Shown here in pieces: positions 1 through 10,800 of a DNA stretch of 64,000 bases. The DNA lies in assembly GCA_007449985.2 (NCBI GenBank), contig VIIQ02000555.1:310001-374000 (forward strand). Direction: 5' to 3'. A program made the translations under genes and the position numbers. The stretch comes from Desmodesmus armatus (Eukaryota; Chlorophyta; Chlorophyceae; Sphaeropleales; Scenedesmaceae). Each line of letters opens with the position of its first letter. Position 1 is the stretch's first letter. Under the pieces are notes generated by a model, which was not told the DNA's origin, ran no database searches, and worked only from the letters and a program-made list of their open reading frames with translations.

Positions 1-259
1 ATGTCACTCAGGTTTGGGTTCCAAGGATTTAGCACAGCATAAAGAGGCCAACCCTCGACCCTTTCGACACTCTCTCCCATCCTCAACTACTCACTGCCTT
101 GTTGTGTTGCTTTGTAGCCATGCCATTCTGTCCGCTGTTGCTTTGTTGCCAAGCTTCCGACCCGCTTCTTCCTTCCTGTGCAACCTGCCAATGCAATCCC
201 AGCAATTCCGTAGCTAAGTAGGGCCAAAAGCAGCTCAGTCATGCCGTCCCCGTCCACAG

Positions 260-472
260 GCCTTCATGGAGCCATGTCAGGATTCTCCCCCAAGCTGGAC
301 GCTGGAGGCAGCCCGCAGCCCCGACACCACTCAGAAGGATCTACATGTTGTTTTGCAGGTGGCAGGCGCGCCGGAGCTGACACTCTCGCCCTTGCTCCCC
401 GATGTCCAGCTCCCCATCCCTCCCGTGCCGCAGGACTCTTCTGCCAATTGGTTGCAGTCTCCAATCCTTTGA
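260..472 (+). CDS. Possible 3'-terminal exon of a gene entering from the left
   Basis: After a CCACAG acceptor (ending 259) a frame of 70 codons runs to TGA at 470-472. It uses the GAG/CTG/CAG/GTG codons typical of real exons in this window, and the encoded tail is Pro/Leu/Asp-rich (contains ELTLSPLLPDVQLPIPPVPQ). An ATG at 266 lies inside, so a start there cannot be excluded. A second frame (241-1008, ATG at 241) is longer but its codon use is poorer; a stretch of it at about 780-870 also looks exon-like and ends in a GTACGT donor. No family is recognised. The rest of the gene would be left of base 1. Low confidence. Confidence 0.3.
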   Translation, partial: AFMEPCQDSPPSWTLEAARSPDTTQKDLHVVLQVAGAPELTLSPLLPDVQLPIPPVPQDSSANWLQSPIL

Positions 473-2981
473 CGCAAGCTACGGCTCTCCACCCTGCCCT
501 CCCGGGCCTCTCCGACGTGCCTTCCGCGGAGCTCCTCATACGGGTCAGTCTGTTTCTGGGCGCTCATGCTGCTTTTTATGCAAACGGACCGGGGTCTACT
601 TTGGTACACGCAAGCCAGCAAGCTTCTGGTGGGCAGGCAACACGGGCTCCAACACTGCAGCAGTGGAGTAGAAGGCCTCAGCGTTTTGGTGGGCATCCAG
701 CAGGGAACTCCGGCATCACACCCCCTAGTGAAGTCTGGCATCTACACCTAGGCATCCTCAGCACAAGGCAGGGCAGCAGGCTGCACTGGCCACAGCTCTG
801 GAAGGAAGACTGTCAGCAGTTGCTGGGACAGCTAGGACTTGGGGAAGGGAAGCTGGGCTGCCGCTCTGTACGTCATGCCAGCAGGCGACTCCGATACCCG
901 CTCCTGGAAGAAGCCCCTTGCTACCACCAACCGACCCTTGGTCGAGATGTGACAAAGCTGCGGTCAACTCGGACACATACCGCTCCTGTAGCAAAGGTTC
1001 GCATGTGACGGTGCTTGCTACAGCATAGGTTGTTTTGGCTTTTCAAGCTGTCTGTCGGTGCTTTAAGACCAGTGGTTGCCCCAGCTGATGTACTGCTAGT
1101 GCCATAGCAGTGTTGCAGGCTGGTTTAGGAACAGCAGTAGGGTTGGTAGTCGGGGTTCTGTGCTGCTGTGAAGCGCTGCAGAAAGCCATCAGGCCACTGC
1201 CCCATGCCTCTGCCACCGTCAAGGGCCTGAGTGCCCCCCCGCTGGCGCGGCTGGACGTAGTGCGTCTTCTCACCAGGGCTGGTCGACTATCGACTTACGC
1301 CTGTCGGAACACAGGGTGGGTGGTTTGACAACCACGCAAGTGTGTCGTTGTGTAGCTCACTGTTTATGATTACAACCGTGCAAGGGCTTGTAACCCAGTC
1401 ATAAGAACTTGGTGTCTTAAGGTGTCCAGGTCCATCATGGTTCATATTGGGATGATAGCACTGGCAGCAAAGGTCTGGCATGCATGGGAAGGGGTGGTGG
1501 GTCTTGTGTCCTGCCCTGCCCTGTTGTCACTGCGCACAGGGCTTCCATTGAGGTGCTGAGCTGAAATGGAAGCCTCCTGCTGGCGCAAGGTTATATTTAC
1601 TTCAGTGCAGCGCAAGCCAGTATGCTCTTCCTACCCACCAACACCCTGTTGTCAGCAGCAAGTCCTCCTTCCTTTCAGCACACACCCTGCTCGTTTCAGT
1701 GTTACCCTGGGGCTGGCAAGTACAGTAAGCAATGGTGCTATGATAGCCTTCTGTTGTCAATTCCATTCTGTTGTCAGTTGCAGCTGCAGCACCCATCACT
1801 TGTGCGCAAGGGCTTATGTGTTCCTGTTTGCAACTGCACATGGTTTTTACCGCCAGGATCAGCAAAGGGGATTGCAACAGGGGAGGGATAGCATGTTCTG
1901 GGCTTCCTTGTGTCTGTTTTCTGGTCTGCAGGCGCTCTGTTGTCTTGTGATCTCTGTTTGGCCTGGGACCAACATGCCTCCCGGCAGTCTCCCAACCGTC
2001 ATGTGTACACCACTGGCATTCAGCTACAACAGCAGGGTGGGCGCTGCTTGCAACCATGGTGATGTTTGGTTTGGGCGCATGACAGTAAGCAAGTTCACCA
2101 GGCCTGAGTTTTGAGTTCTGGGCCTGCCTGTCTGCAACACTTCAATGGTCATTTCAACATGCACACTGACTTTTGGGGCAAGCAAGTTGTTCTGGCTTGG
2201 CAGTGTGTTGGGCAAAACTGGGTGCTACTGTGTCAACAGCTCTGGGTTTGGTTTGGCTCGTGCTGCATCGCCACACAACAAGGCATGGTCAACTTTGGTG
2301 TCCTTCCAAAGCAGCTGTTGTTCATGTGTCAGCAAAATGTGCCAGCTAGAATGGTCTTTGCACTCGTGCGGGTGGGGTTGGTGGTGGGTGTGTTCTTCTG
2401 CCCTGCACACAGGTAGCTGCAGCCAGCTTTGTCTGGTTTACTGAACAAGCCAAGGGAGTGTGTTGGCATCACCCGCCCAGTCCCTACGGCTCCAAGGCAC
2501 AACAGCTGCGTCGCCTCTTTCCCCTACGCGTCCTGTTCTGGCCACCCCTGCGCCATCACCGTGCGTCAACACATCAGAACATGCTGAGCATCACCTTGGG
2601 AGTTTCCCTGCACACAACCTTTCCTGCGCACAAGGCTGCCTGTCAACCTCATCGTTTTGAGGACTGGCTACCCCTCTGTTGTGTCGCCTTCTGTGCGGTG
2701 TGCTGGCTACGCCCTCGACCCTTGGACCTTCCTACTGGACTGCGCGGCTCCCTCCCTCTTTGACTCCGCTTCCTCTCGTCACTTCTTGTCGTGTTCCTAC
2801 ATGTGTCGGCCGAATCCCCTCCACCCCCTCGACACGTTTCTACTCTTCTCCACTGCCTGTGGTGCTCCCCTGCCGTTCCATGGACAACCCTCTACAATGC
2901 CGTAGCAGTCGGCTAGGCCACCTCCCCTCTTCACCTTTGCCCCTTTCATCTACACATCAGATGACACAGGTTCACAAGGTG

Positions 2982-3017
2982 GAGTCCCGGCAAGAGTCCC
3001 GGCAGGAGTCCCGGCAA
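2982..3017. repeat. 12-bp tandem repeat, three copies
   Basis: Unit GAGTCCCGGCA(A/G), starting at 2982, 2994 and 3006. A short minisatellite in the non-coding left part of the window. Confidence 0.85.
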
Positions 3018-3459
3018 GAAAGATGACACTTGCACAAGCTCGATGGCTCTGCCACAAGTGTAAACGCCTTTCACAGGGGGAAGCCCTGCACAAGTGCAAC
3101 CCACAAATGGTAACAAGTGCGTCTTTCTTCAGCTGGGGGCGTTTGCAGCACACCTGCCAAACAGCATTGTAAGCATTTGCCAGATTTTGGTTGGGCAGGA
3201 CTTGGTGGTTGCTGCTGTGTTGTTCAGTGTCCAGGCGTTCTGTGGTGTGGTGGCGGATGGCCTAGCGCGGAGATGGCTGCAAGGGGTGATATCTGTGGTA
3301 ATGTGAAAGCATATGTCCGATAGGGTTCCTCACCAGCCAGGCAGTTTCTGTTACGCCCTCCATTTAGCTGAATTTGTGCATTTGTGTGCACATCTCTATA
3401 GCTTTGTGTATACAGTAGTGCAGCGTTCGATGCATAAGAGCAAACACGTAACGGGTTGG

Positions 3460-4060
3460 GGGGCAAAGCTTGGGGTGTTGGGGGGTGGGGTTGGGGGTGC
3501 TAACACTGCTGTCCATCTGCTTCCTGCTGTTGTCAACAGGGGTGTGTTTATTCCTGTGTGCGCTTCGAGGTTTGCCAAGATGTGGATCTTGTTTTACTCA
3601 AGTCGTCTGCACTTTCTTACCACTGGTAATTGCACTTGCTCTTCTTCAAAAGTACTCAGCCCTGTTGCTGTTATTTCAGTGCACTGTTCTCTCAACGCAC
3701 TTGTTGTATGTATCATCACACATCAGCAGAGTGCTGTGCAGGACATGTGGATGGGGTAGGTGTTGGCTGCTGCTGCTGCACTGCTGGCTGCAAGTTTTCA
3801 GGTGGCTGGCTGTTTGGCGCGTTGTCAACCATATGGGGGTGATTGGATGGCCTGGTCTCAAAGCTGCGGTAATGTGAAGCTGTACTGTCGATGTTGGTTT
3901 CACCCGCATGTTAGCTCTGCTCATCCTGTTTTACTGGCATACAGTGCATAGGTCACCCGCGCTCGAAATGTTCATGCATGGTCATGCACAAAGGCATTGT
4001 GGGTGGTGGGGCTTGGGGGCGGGTGGTTGGGGGTGCTAACTGCTGTACCAGTCGTGCTTG
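3460..4060. repeat. Decayed tandem duplication, about 550 bp apart
   Basis: A G-rich block followed by GGTTGGGGGTGCTAAC occurs near 3480-3505 and again near 4010-4040. A second landmark, GGTAATGTGAA, occurs near 3296 and again near 3868. The shared order and spacing suggest an old duplication with heavy divergence between the copies. Confidence 0.4.
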
Positions 4061-4279
4061 CTGTACTTCACAGGGGCTCCCTGTCCCTTTGGGGTGTCAG
4101 CCTTTGGGCGGTGTTCCTTTCCAAGCTCATCTGCACCAGTGTGTGACGTCTACACTCTGTTGTGACACGGTGACTGTTGCTTCGGCTGGTTGCGCTCAGC
4201 AGTTGTGCCACTCCCATGTCACAGTTCTTCTGGCCTGGCATCCTTTTTGTCCATAACCATAACAAGACTTTTGTCACAG

Positions 4280-6725
4280 CAATGCTACATGCATGGGAGG
4301 TTTGGGGAAGTTTCCCGCAATGCTGTTTTGCGAGCTGCAGGCTATGATCTCGTCAGATCGGCTCTGGAGGCTGCACGGAGTAAGTCCCCACACTTATGCA
4401 CACAAAAGCCCTCTCATACTGTCGTGGCTGCTTATTGCAACCCCTGCTTATCGCGGTGGCTTGTGCAGCTTCAGTCTGCCCATGCAAAACAAATTACATG
4501 TCTTCGAGAGGGAGCGGGTGGGTAGGCGCCCCCGGGGGGGGGGGGGTCATTTCTGTCTCTTGTTGCACTGCTGCTGCACTTGTTTTGAGTCACAGTGGTA
4601 TCCCAGCTGTCGAGGCGTCAGTATGTGCTGGCAGTGGCAATACGAGGTAATCGTCGTAGCGTTGTCCTGTGCTGTTGGTAGCTTTGCTCAGTTCACATAT
4701 TAGCACACTTTTGCTTCTTTTGTGTAGCTCAGCAGGCTTGGTAAAGGGGGGGGGGTGCAAATGGGGGCTGTAGTGTTGCTGCTGTCTTATGTTCTTGCAG
4801 GCTCAGTGTGTCTGCTGAAAAGGGCCATCCTGGGCCATAGCTTTGCTGCATTGTGGTAAGCCTACACTCAGCGCTGCTGTAGGGTTTCGTGCAGCATCTG
4901 CATGTTGGGCGATCAGGGCTGCTTTGCTCTGCTTTGCTTCCATTCAGGTGAAAAGAAAGTGTGTTAAAAGTTGGTTCAAGCAGCTGTATGGTACTTGTCG
5001 CGGGGTGGGTCTAGTGCCTGTGCTTGGGTTGGGCAGGCGTGTTGGTCTGCTGCTGCGCCCTTGCTGCGTACAGGTTGTGCGTCCCTGCAGATCGACATGC
5101 TCTGTGTGCCAAGTTGCCTTCTGGAACATGGGTGAGGCTGTTGCATTCTCAGCGGGCCTGTCTGTGGTCTGTGCACTGCTGTGAGCTGAATATGCACAGC
5201 GCACTCTGTTACAGTGTGTACCTTGGCGCATCTTCTGTGTAGCCCTGCTGGGGTGGGGTCGTGCGTGCGTAAGGTGGGGGGGATGGTGGGGTTGTCTTGC
5301 TTTATGCTGCCGCAGTCTGCTGCCACAGGGACTGGATCTTTTGCCGCCAAAAGAGCGCAACGTTGCAATGGAGAATCGGGCAGGCGTTGTGTGTCATCAA
5401 TGGGTGGGCAGTCAATACGTCTCACTTTCAAAATCATGTTGGTTGCATGCCTGACTTGTGTTGTGCTGGCAGTCTGCTGATAGTTCCTGTGCAATGCTGT
5501 TGCCTAGCATCAGTGTGGGATTGGGCCTAGCATCAGTGTGGGATTGGAAGGGTCCTGACTGGGGTGTGGGGAGGGGGGGTACTGACACCTGCTTGAGTTG
5601 GTTTGCGCATGCGCAGGCACGTGTTGGGTGCTGGATAGTGCCACTTCCAGGTGCACACAGCTAAGTTGTGTTACAAGGTGCACAGCTACTTGAAACAGCG
5701 TCAGCACATGTTTGCTTCCGCCTGCTGGCCTTCATACAAAATGTCCAGCCTGCATGCTGTGCTAGTGCATCTGTGGTAGTGTGGTGTCTGCCAAGATGTG
5801 TGCAGCTGCAGGGTCCCTTGCTGTGAAGCCTCTGCACACGTACTGCTGGTACTGCTGGTGTGGTCTGGTCTGCTGTCGTCCTGTGGTAAATCACAGCTTG
5901 CTCACACAGCTAGCTAGCTCGCACACGTGCTATCTATTGACACTCTGCATGCCTATACAGGCAGACACTCTGCATGTCTATGCAGGCAGCATTATGCTAT
6001 CAAAACTGCGCTGCGCTTGCGCATCACTTGTTGGGCTGGGTTGGTTTCGTGTGTTGTATCCGCTGCTGCTGTTTCATGCTCAGGCTGTACTCTGTACCTG
6101 AGGCTAGCCACACAAGCGACTGGGTCCATGTGCAAGCCAAGCAACAAGGCGTAAGGCTACACAGTCATTGTCTAGGTTTTGTGTCCATGTTGTCCTGCTG
6201 ACATGTGTTTGGCATCAAAGTCTAAACTGCATTCATTTGCATACCTTGCCTAAACCTGGCTTGCATTCACCTGCATGGTGGTCATACCCTGGGCTTGCCA
6301 GGTGTCTGGGTTTGGCCACCCGTTCAGGGTTAGGGGGGCAACACCTCCCTGGCCCTGGACGACAAGACTGGCGGGTGCGCCGTGGCAGAGGGCAACAGGC
6401 TGTTACAGCTTGTTTGTACCGCCATCAGGGGTTCAAGTCCCTGGGGTCTGTTTATTGAAATTGGGGTTACAAGGTGGCAGAGTAGTTGTGCAAAGTCACG
6501 TGACATGTTTCATTGCCCTCAAGTTGCTGCGACCCATCCATGCCTGCAGCTAATGCGGTATTGCCCAGCATTGGTTGCAGAAAAAAACATTTGAACTGTT
6601 GTCTGCTAACCCAGGTTGAGATGACCCAGTTTGAGCCAAAATCTGGTGCTCTACTGGAGCTGCTGCACTACATCTGCTGGTCACTGCCCTCACCCGTGCG
6701 CAGCAGTAGCATCGTGCACAGATAG
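4280..6725 (+). CDS. Candidate spliced gene, possible F-box protein (weak)
   Basis: Four candidate exons join in phase. One ends at 4379 before GTAAGT and reads CELQAMISSDRLWRLHG. The next, 4948-4990, reads VKRKCVKSWFKQLYG. The third, 5329-5437, reads from TGSFAAKRAQRCNGESGRR. A last exon at 6615-6725 reads from VEMTQFEPKSGALLELLHYI to a TAG. The pattern SSDRLW...SWKQLY is typical of the second half of an F-box and its flank, which would make this a substrate receptor of an SCF ubiquitin ligase. That is inference from short matches. The F-box start, the exons between 5437 and 6615 and the true 5' end were not found. It could be a decayed copy. Confidence 0.28.
5502..5547. repeat. 23-bp tandem duplication
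   Basis: Two exact copies of a unit beginning GCCTAGCATCAGTGTGGG, at 5502 and 5525. Confidence 0.85.
5940..5988. repeat. 24-bp tandem duplication
   Basis: Two near-identical copies of ACACTCTGCATG(C/T)CTAT followed by GCAGGCAG or ACAGGCAG, starting near 5940 and 5964, within non-coding DNA. Confidence 0.75.
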
Positions 6726-6930
6726 TAGCAGCTCAGACTGCATGTACAGTTCAGCAGCAGATGCAAGGAGGCTAAGTTTGCCTCACACCAGCTGATTAGT
6801 CGTGGTGGCTCTTTTTTGCATGAAGCACAATTGTGTTAAGCGTCTGGTTTTGTGTTGTCCGGTGCATTCGTTGTCGGCTGCAAGATGCCCTTTCATCATG
6901 CATGCTTCCTTGAGTCCCCTTATGCACAGA

Positions 6931-7172
6931 TGTACAATCACAGCACATGTGTTGTGTGGTGGTGGAAACATGAAGCTTGTGTGCACTGCAAGACCAACAT
7001 GGCTTGAGAGTCTGCATGGGAGTTTGATTCCGACAAGTCTGCTTGTGCAGCGATGTACAGTCTCAACACATGTGTTGTGTGGTAGTGGAAACACGAAACT
7101 TGTGTGCACTGCAACATGAACATGGTTTGAGCGTCAGCATGGGAGTTTGCTGACAAGTCTGCTGTACATCGT
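6931..7172. repeat. 123-bp tandem repeat, two copies
   Basis: Copy one starts at 6931 (TGTACAATC) and copy two at 7054 (TGTACAGTC). Both contain CACATGTGTTGTGTGGT and CTTGTGTGCACTGCAA. The copies differ at scattered bases and by a small deletion near the end of copy two. A third TGTACA starts at 7163 but the repeat does not continue. Confidence 0.85.
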
Positions 7173-7561
7173 TTCCAGGCACAAGCAGGGACCTTTGCTG
7201 CCATGATGATGGTTTGGTTGTAGTAAGATTGCAGAGGCTGAAGCTGCCGTGTCTGAATGAAGATGGTCAGGTGCAAGTTGATGCCCCATTTTGTAACAGT
7301 TCTCTTTCTCCCAAGTTGGATGCACTCTGCGTACAGCTCTGCCACAGTGTGCCTGCGTTCGTACCCACCTTGCTGAGCACTATCCACAGTGTGTCATTGT
7401 TGATTCAGGGTTTGGACTGCTGTGGGCTTCTTGGAAGGCTTCCTACTGCGTCAAATTCTGGTACAGTTGCTCGCTGTTGTCAGCACAAACTCCAACACAG
7501 TCACACATGCAGTACCCCTCTTCCTAAGCCAACTGCTGCCCAGTGGAAACAGCTGACAGTG

Positions 7562-7566
7562 TTACA
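7562..7566 (-). terminator. Putative TGTAA poly(A) signal of the ASA1-like gene
   Basis: TGTAA on the minus strand, about 295 nt past the stop codon at 7861. TGTAA is the usual green-algal poly(A) signal, and two other minus-strand genes here have one about 325 nt past their stops. Confidence 0.4.
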
Positions 7567-7860
7567 AATCTGACCATGTTGTCAAGCCCTGAGCCAACTA
7601 TGATCCCAATCCCGACAGAGAATGCTAGAGATGACAACACGTCACCTTGCATGCCGCAGTTAAGCCAGTGACAGCTGGGCCACTACTACTGGCAACATGC
7701 TGGAAACTCAACTCATTCTTTCCCTGCCTGACAAGAAGCCCACAGCCCCTGCTGCTGAACAGTGGATACAGCCGCTCCTGCTGCTTGTCTCCAGCACTGC
7801 TCATGCCCTCCACATGAGGTCCACTGCTGCACTACATACTGCCTGGCCTGCTGCTGCCGC

Positions 7861-10800
7861 TCACACAACTAGCTTGGCCTTGACTGGCACAGCAGACAGC
7901 TCAGGTGGGTAGTAGCCGATCTGCTTGCGGTACTTCTGGCGGCGGTACCTCAGCAGGGGCAGGAAGTGGTGGCTGAGGTGCTCCAGACCCATCTGGTCCT
8001 TGATGAACTCACCCTGCAGCACAGCACAGCACAGGGTGTGCAGGACACAGCATAAGCATCAGCAGTGCAAAGCAACAAGAGCATGCTGGGAGGTGATTAG
8101 GCGTGTGCAACATAGCTGTTAGACCGGCAGACACTGGGCAAAGTGTGGGCCGTCTATGTACAGCCACTGGTTGTGCATCACAGGCATACGCCAAGGGAGC
8201 GCTCAGCATGGGCAAGGGCTAGCGCAGGGTAGTCTGGCCCCTGCTGTCTTCGCCACCCAAAGCACAACACCTTCCCCGCCCCCACCTGCTCGCAGTCTGC
8301 TGCCTGCACTGCCTCGTGGTGCAGCAGGTCCTGGCCGTTGGTCAGCTCCCAGTCCAGCTTCTTGTACAGCAGTGGGTCCATGTGGGCAACCACGGCCTGG
8401 GGCAGGTCAAACTCGATGTGCTGGGCGATGTGCCTGGCCTGCTGCTGCAGTGTGAGCATCCACAGCTCCTCCTCCTCTGCCTCCACCAGCTTGGCCTCCT
8501 CAGCATCCAGCTCAGCCATCTCAATCTCAAGGCGCTCCTGGGGACAGCAGAGCAGAGAGCGAGCGAGTGAGTGAAAAGACTCAAGTTGAGTAGGGGGGGG
8601 GGGGCAGATGCAAAGCAGCGCAGGCATACAGCCCACCATGACTTGGGGCGCGGGGGGCGGCAGGGCGAAAGATAGCCATGATGCTGCATGGCGAACGTGG
8701 GCACAATTATAGAAGGCTCCTCAGCTTTCAGGCACTGCACAGCCTGCCAGTTGCTGATGTGGCTGCTCTACAACATTGCAGTGCTGACAACACAGCCACC
8801 ACTAGGCAGCACCTGCGCAAAGCACTGCCCCACATGCTAGAGGCCCAGCAGTCCACATGCACAGGACATGTGAACCCACCTGAATCAGCTGTGGCAGCTC
8901 CAGCTCCTCAAAGGCAATGTTTGAGGGGTCTGATACGAATGCCAGCTGCTTGTCCAGGGCATACTCCTTGTAAGCATGGCCCTTGGCCTCAGCACGTGCA
9001 GCCTTGAGGGTCTCAACCTGTACGCAGGAGCCAAACACCTCCACTCAACCCCTGCACACACCTGCCACATGCATCCCAGCTTGCATTGCTGTGCAGCAAG
9101 GTTTGCCCGTCACTTTGTGCTGTCATGTTATAGCATATGCAAGAGCGTCGCGCGGGCCAGGGACAAGCATGTAACAGCACATGCAAGAGTGTCGAGCATG
9201 ACATGCAAGGCTGAGGTATGACATGAACAGGTTGGCGCCCTCAATGCCAGCCCTGGCCCCCTGCTCACCAGCTCAGCCACCTCCTTCTGGTGTGAGCCCA
9301 GGCGCTGCAGAGGAGTGGTGGGGGAGCGCTGGGCAGCCAGCAGACCATCAGCACTGCCGGTCAGCTTCTGCAGCCACAACAACACAGGTACACACCACAC
9401 AGGACCACATGAGCAGGACCCCCAAAAGGCACGAAGCATGCTGCCATGACACCGCCAGCAGCAGCAGACAGCAGCACAGCAGCGTGCAACACAGCCTGGA
9501 CCACCACAACCCCAGCCATGTGCAGGAGAGACAAGGTGCAGCAACTGCAACAACGCAAACCTGTGCAGCACCCTTCCAAACCATGCGCCACTGTGCTGCG
9601 CAGGAAGGCGCCTCCTGGTGTGCGCGCGGGTCACAAGGCAGGCGCCCTACATGCAGGGACAGCCGCACGACGCAAGCACACACGGGCCAAAGCCTGCCCC
9701 CCAGGCGCACCTTGAGCTTGTCTGCCAGCTCTGCCTCCTCCTCCTCGTAGCGCTTGGCCAGCTTCATGCCCTCAGCATACATGTACCTGGTCATTCATGG
9801 AAGGCGGGATTGGAGACATTGAGACAAAGGGTGCAACAAGGTGCAGCAACCAAAAGGCAAGCTAGGCCATGTGTCCCAGCATACGGAAAGCTATGCAAGT
9901 GTCCCTGCAGGAATGTGGCCAGCACCACACCCACAGCCGTGTTGCCAGCAAGACACTGCCGAAGCACACCCAGAACAGTACCACCTGAGTGCACAATCTG
10001 TGGTGGCAAGAGCCCTAGAGCAAAACCAAGCGCATACCCCACCACACGATCGAATGCCAACCCAGTGAAGGCTGCCAGCCGCGCGAGCGACACGTCCCTC
10101 TGCCTTGCTGCCTGACCCCGCCCCCTCACCTGTCAGATGAGTACAGGTGCTCTGTGAGGGCGCGTGCCTCCTCACTCTTGAGCCTGTTGGATGAACCCTC
10201 TGGCGACAGGGTAGGGCCCAGCAGCTGCTCCAGGGCCCACGCACGGTCCTCTAGCTTGGAAGCAAGGTCCAGAGCCTCAACCTCCTGCGGGCACAGGCAG
10301 TGGGGCAGCAGCAGCAGCAGGTGCATGTCGACACCGAGCCAGCACACATCGACACCGAGCCCGCACACATGATATGCAACACAAGATCTGTCCAGAATGC
10401 CCAGCTCGTGCTGAGCATCAGTACCAGCATCATCTGGCAACAAGACTACAGCAGCGCAGCAGCAGCGCACGCTGCATTCCTTACCAGTTGCCTGTCTTGC
10501 AGTAAGCAATACCCAAAAACCAAACCATGTATTGAACCAATCCGCCCAGCTCATCCCTGCGCACCTGCTCATTGGGTGGGAACATGTCCAGCACCTCCTG
10601 CTTGCCACGCCTGAGCAGGAAGCCGTCCATGGCTGAGCACTCAGACAGGCGCTGCCCGTACGACTTGGAGCCACGCTGGACCAGGTTGGTCAGCGCGATG
10701 TACTTGGGGGACACATCCTGGGGGGTGGCAGGGGGTGTGTACAGTTTCAAGGCAGGGACAATGCAAGGGGCCAGGGTCACGCACGTTTGCACGCATGATG

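Larger units (their letters stand above)
473..4279. other. G/T-rich stretch without a clear gene
   Basis: The plus strand is strongly rich in G and T (TGTGTTG, TTGTCAAC, GGGGTTGG), like the sense strand of introns in the plus-strand SCC2 gene. No long coding-like frame is present. 2460-2940 differs by being C/T-rich. A frame at 3151-3240 reads LPNSIVSICQILVGQDLVVA, which resembles the first half of an F-box, but its splice sites are not clear. Best guess: introns and untranslated parts of a plus-strand transcript that ends near 6725, or intergenic DNA with decayed duplications. Confidence 0.35.
6726..7860. other. Region between the candidate left gene and ASA1
   Basis: It holds the 123-bp tandem repeat at 6931-7172 and, from about 7480, A/C-rich plus-strand sequence that fits the 3' untranslated region of the minus-strand ASA1-like gene. 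No coding-like frame was seen. Confidence 0.4.

Noticed and set aside
6382..6440. tRNA-like A box (TGGCAGAGGG) and B box (GGTTCAAGTCC)
   Set aside because: The T-stem pairs only if the loop has eight bases, and no acceptor stem can be formed with the flanks. At most a decayed tRNA-derived element.
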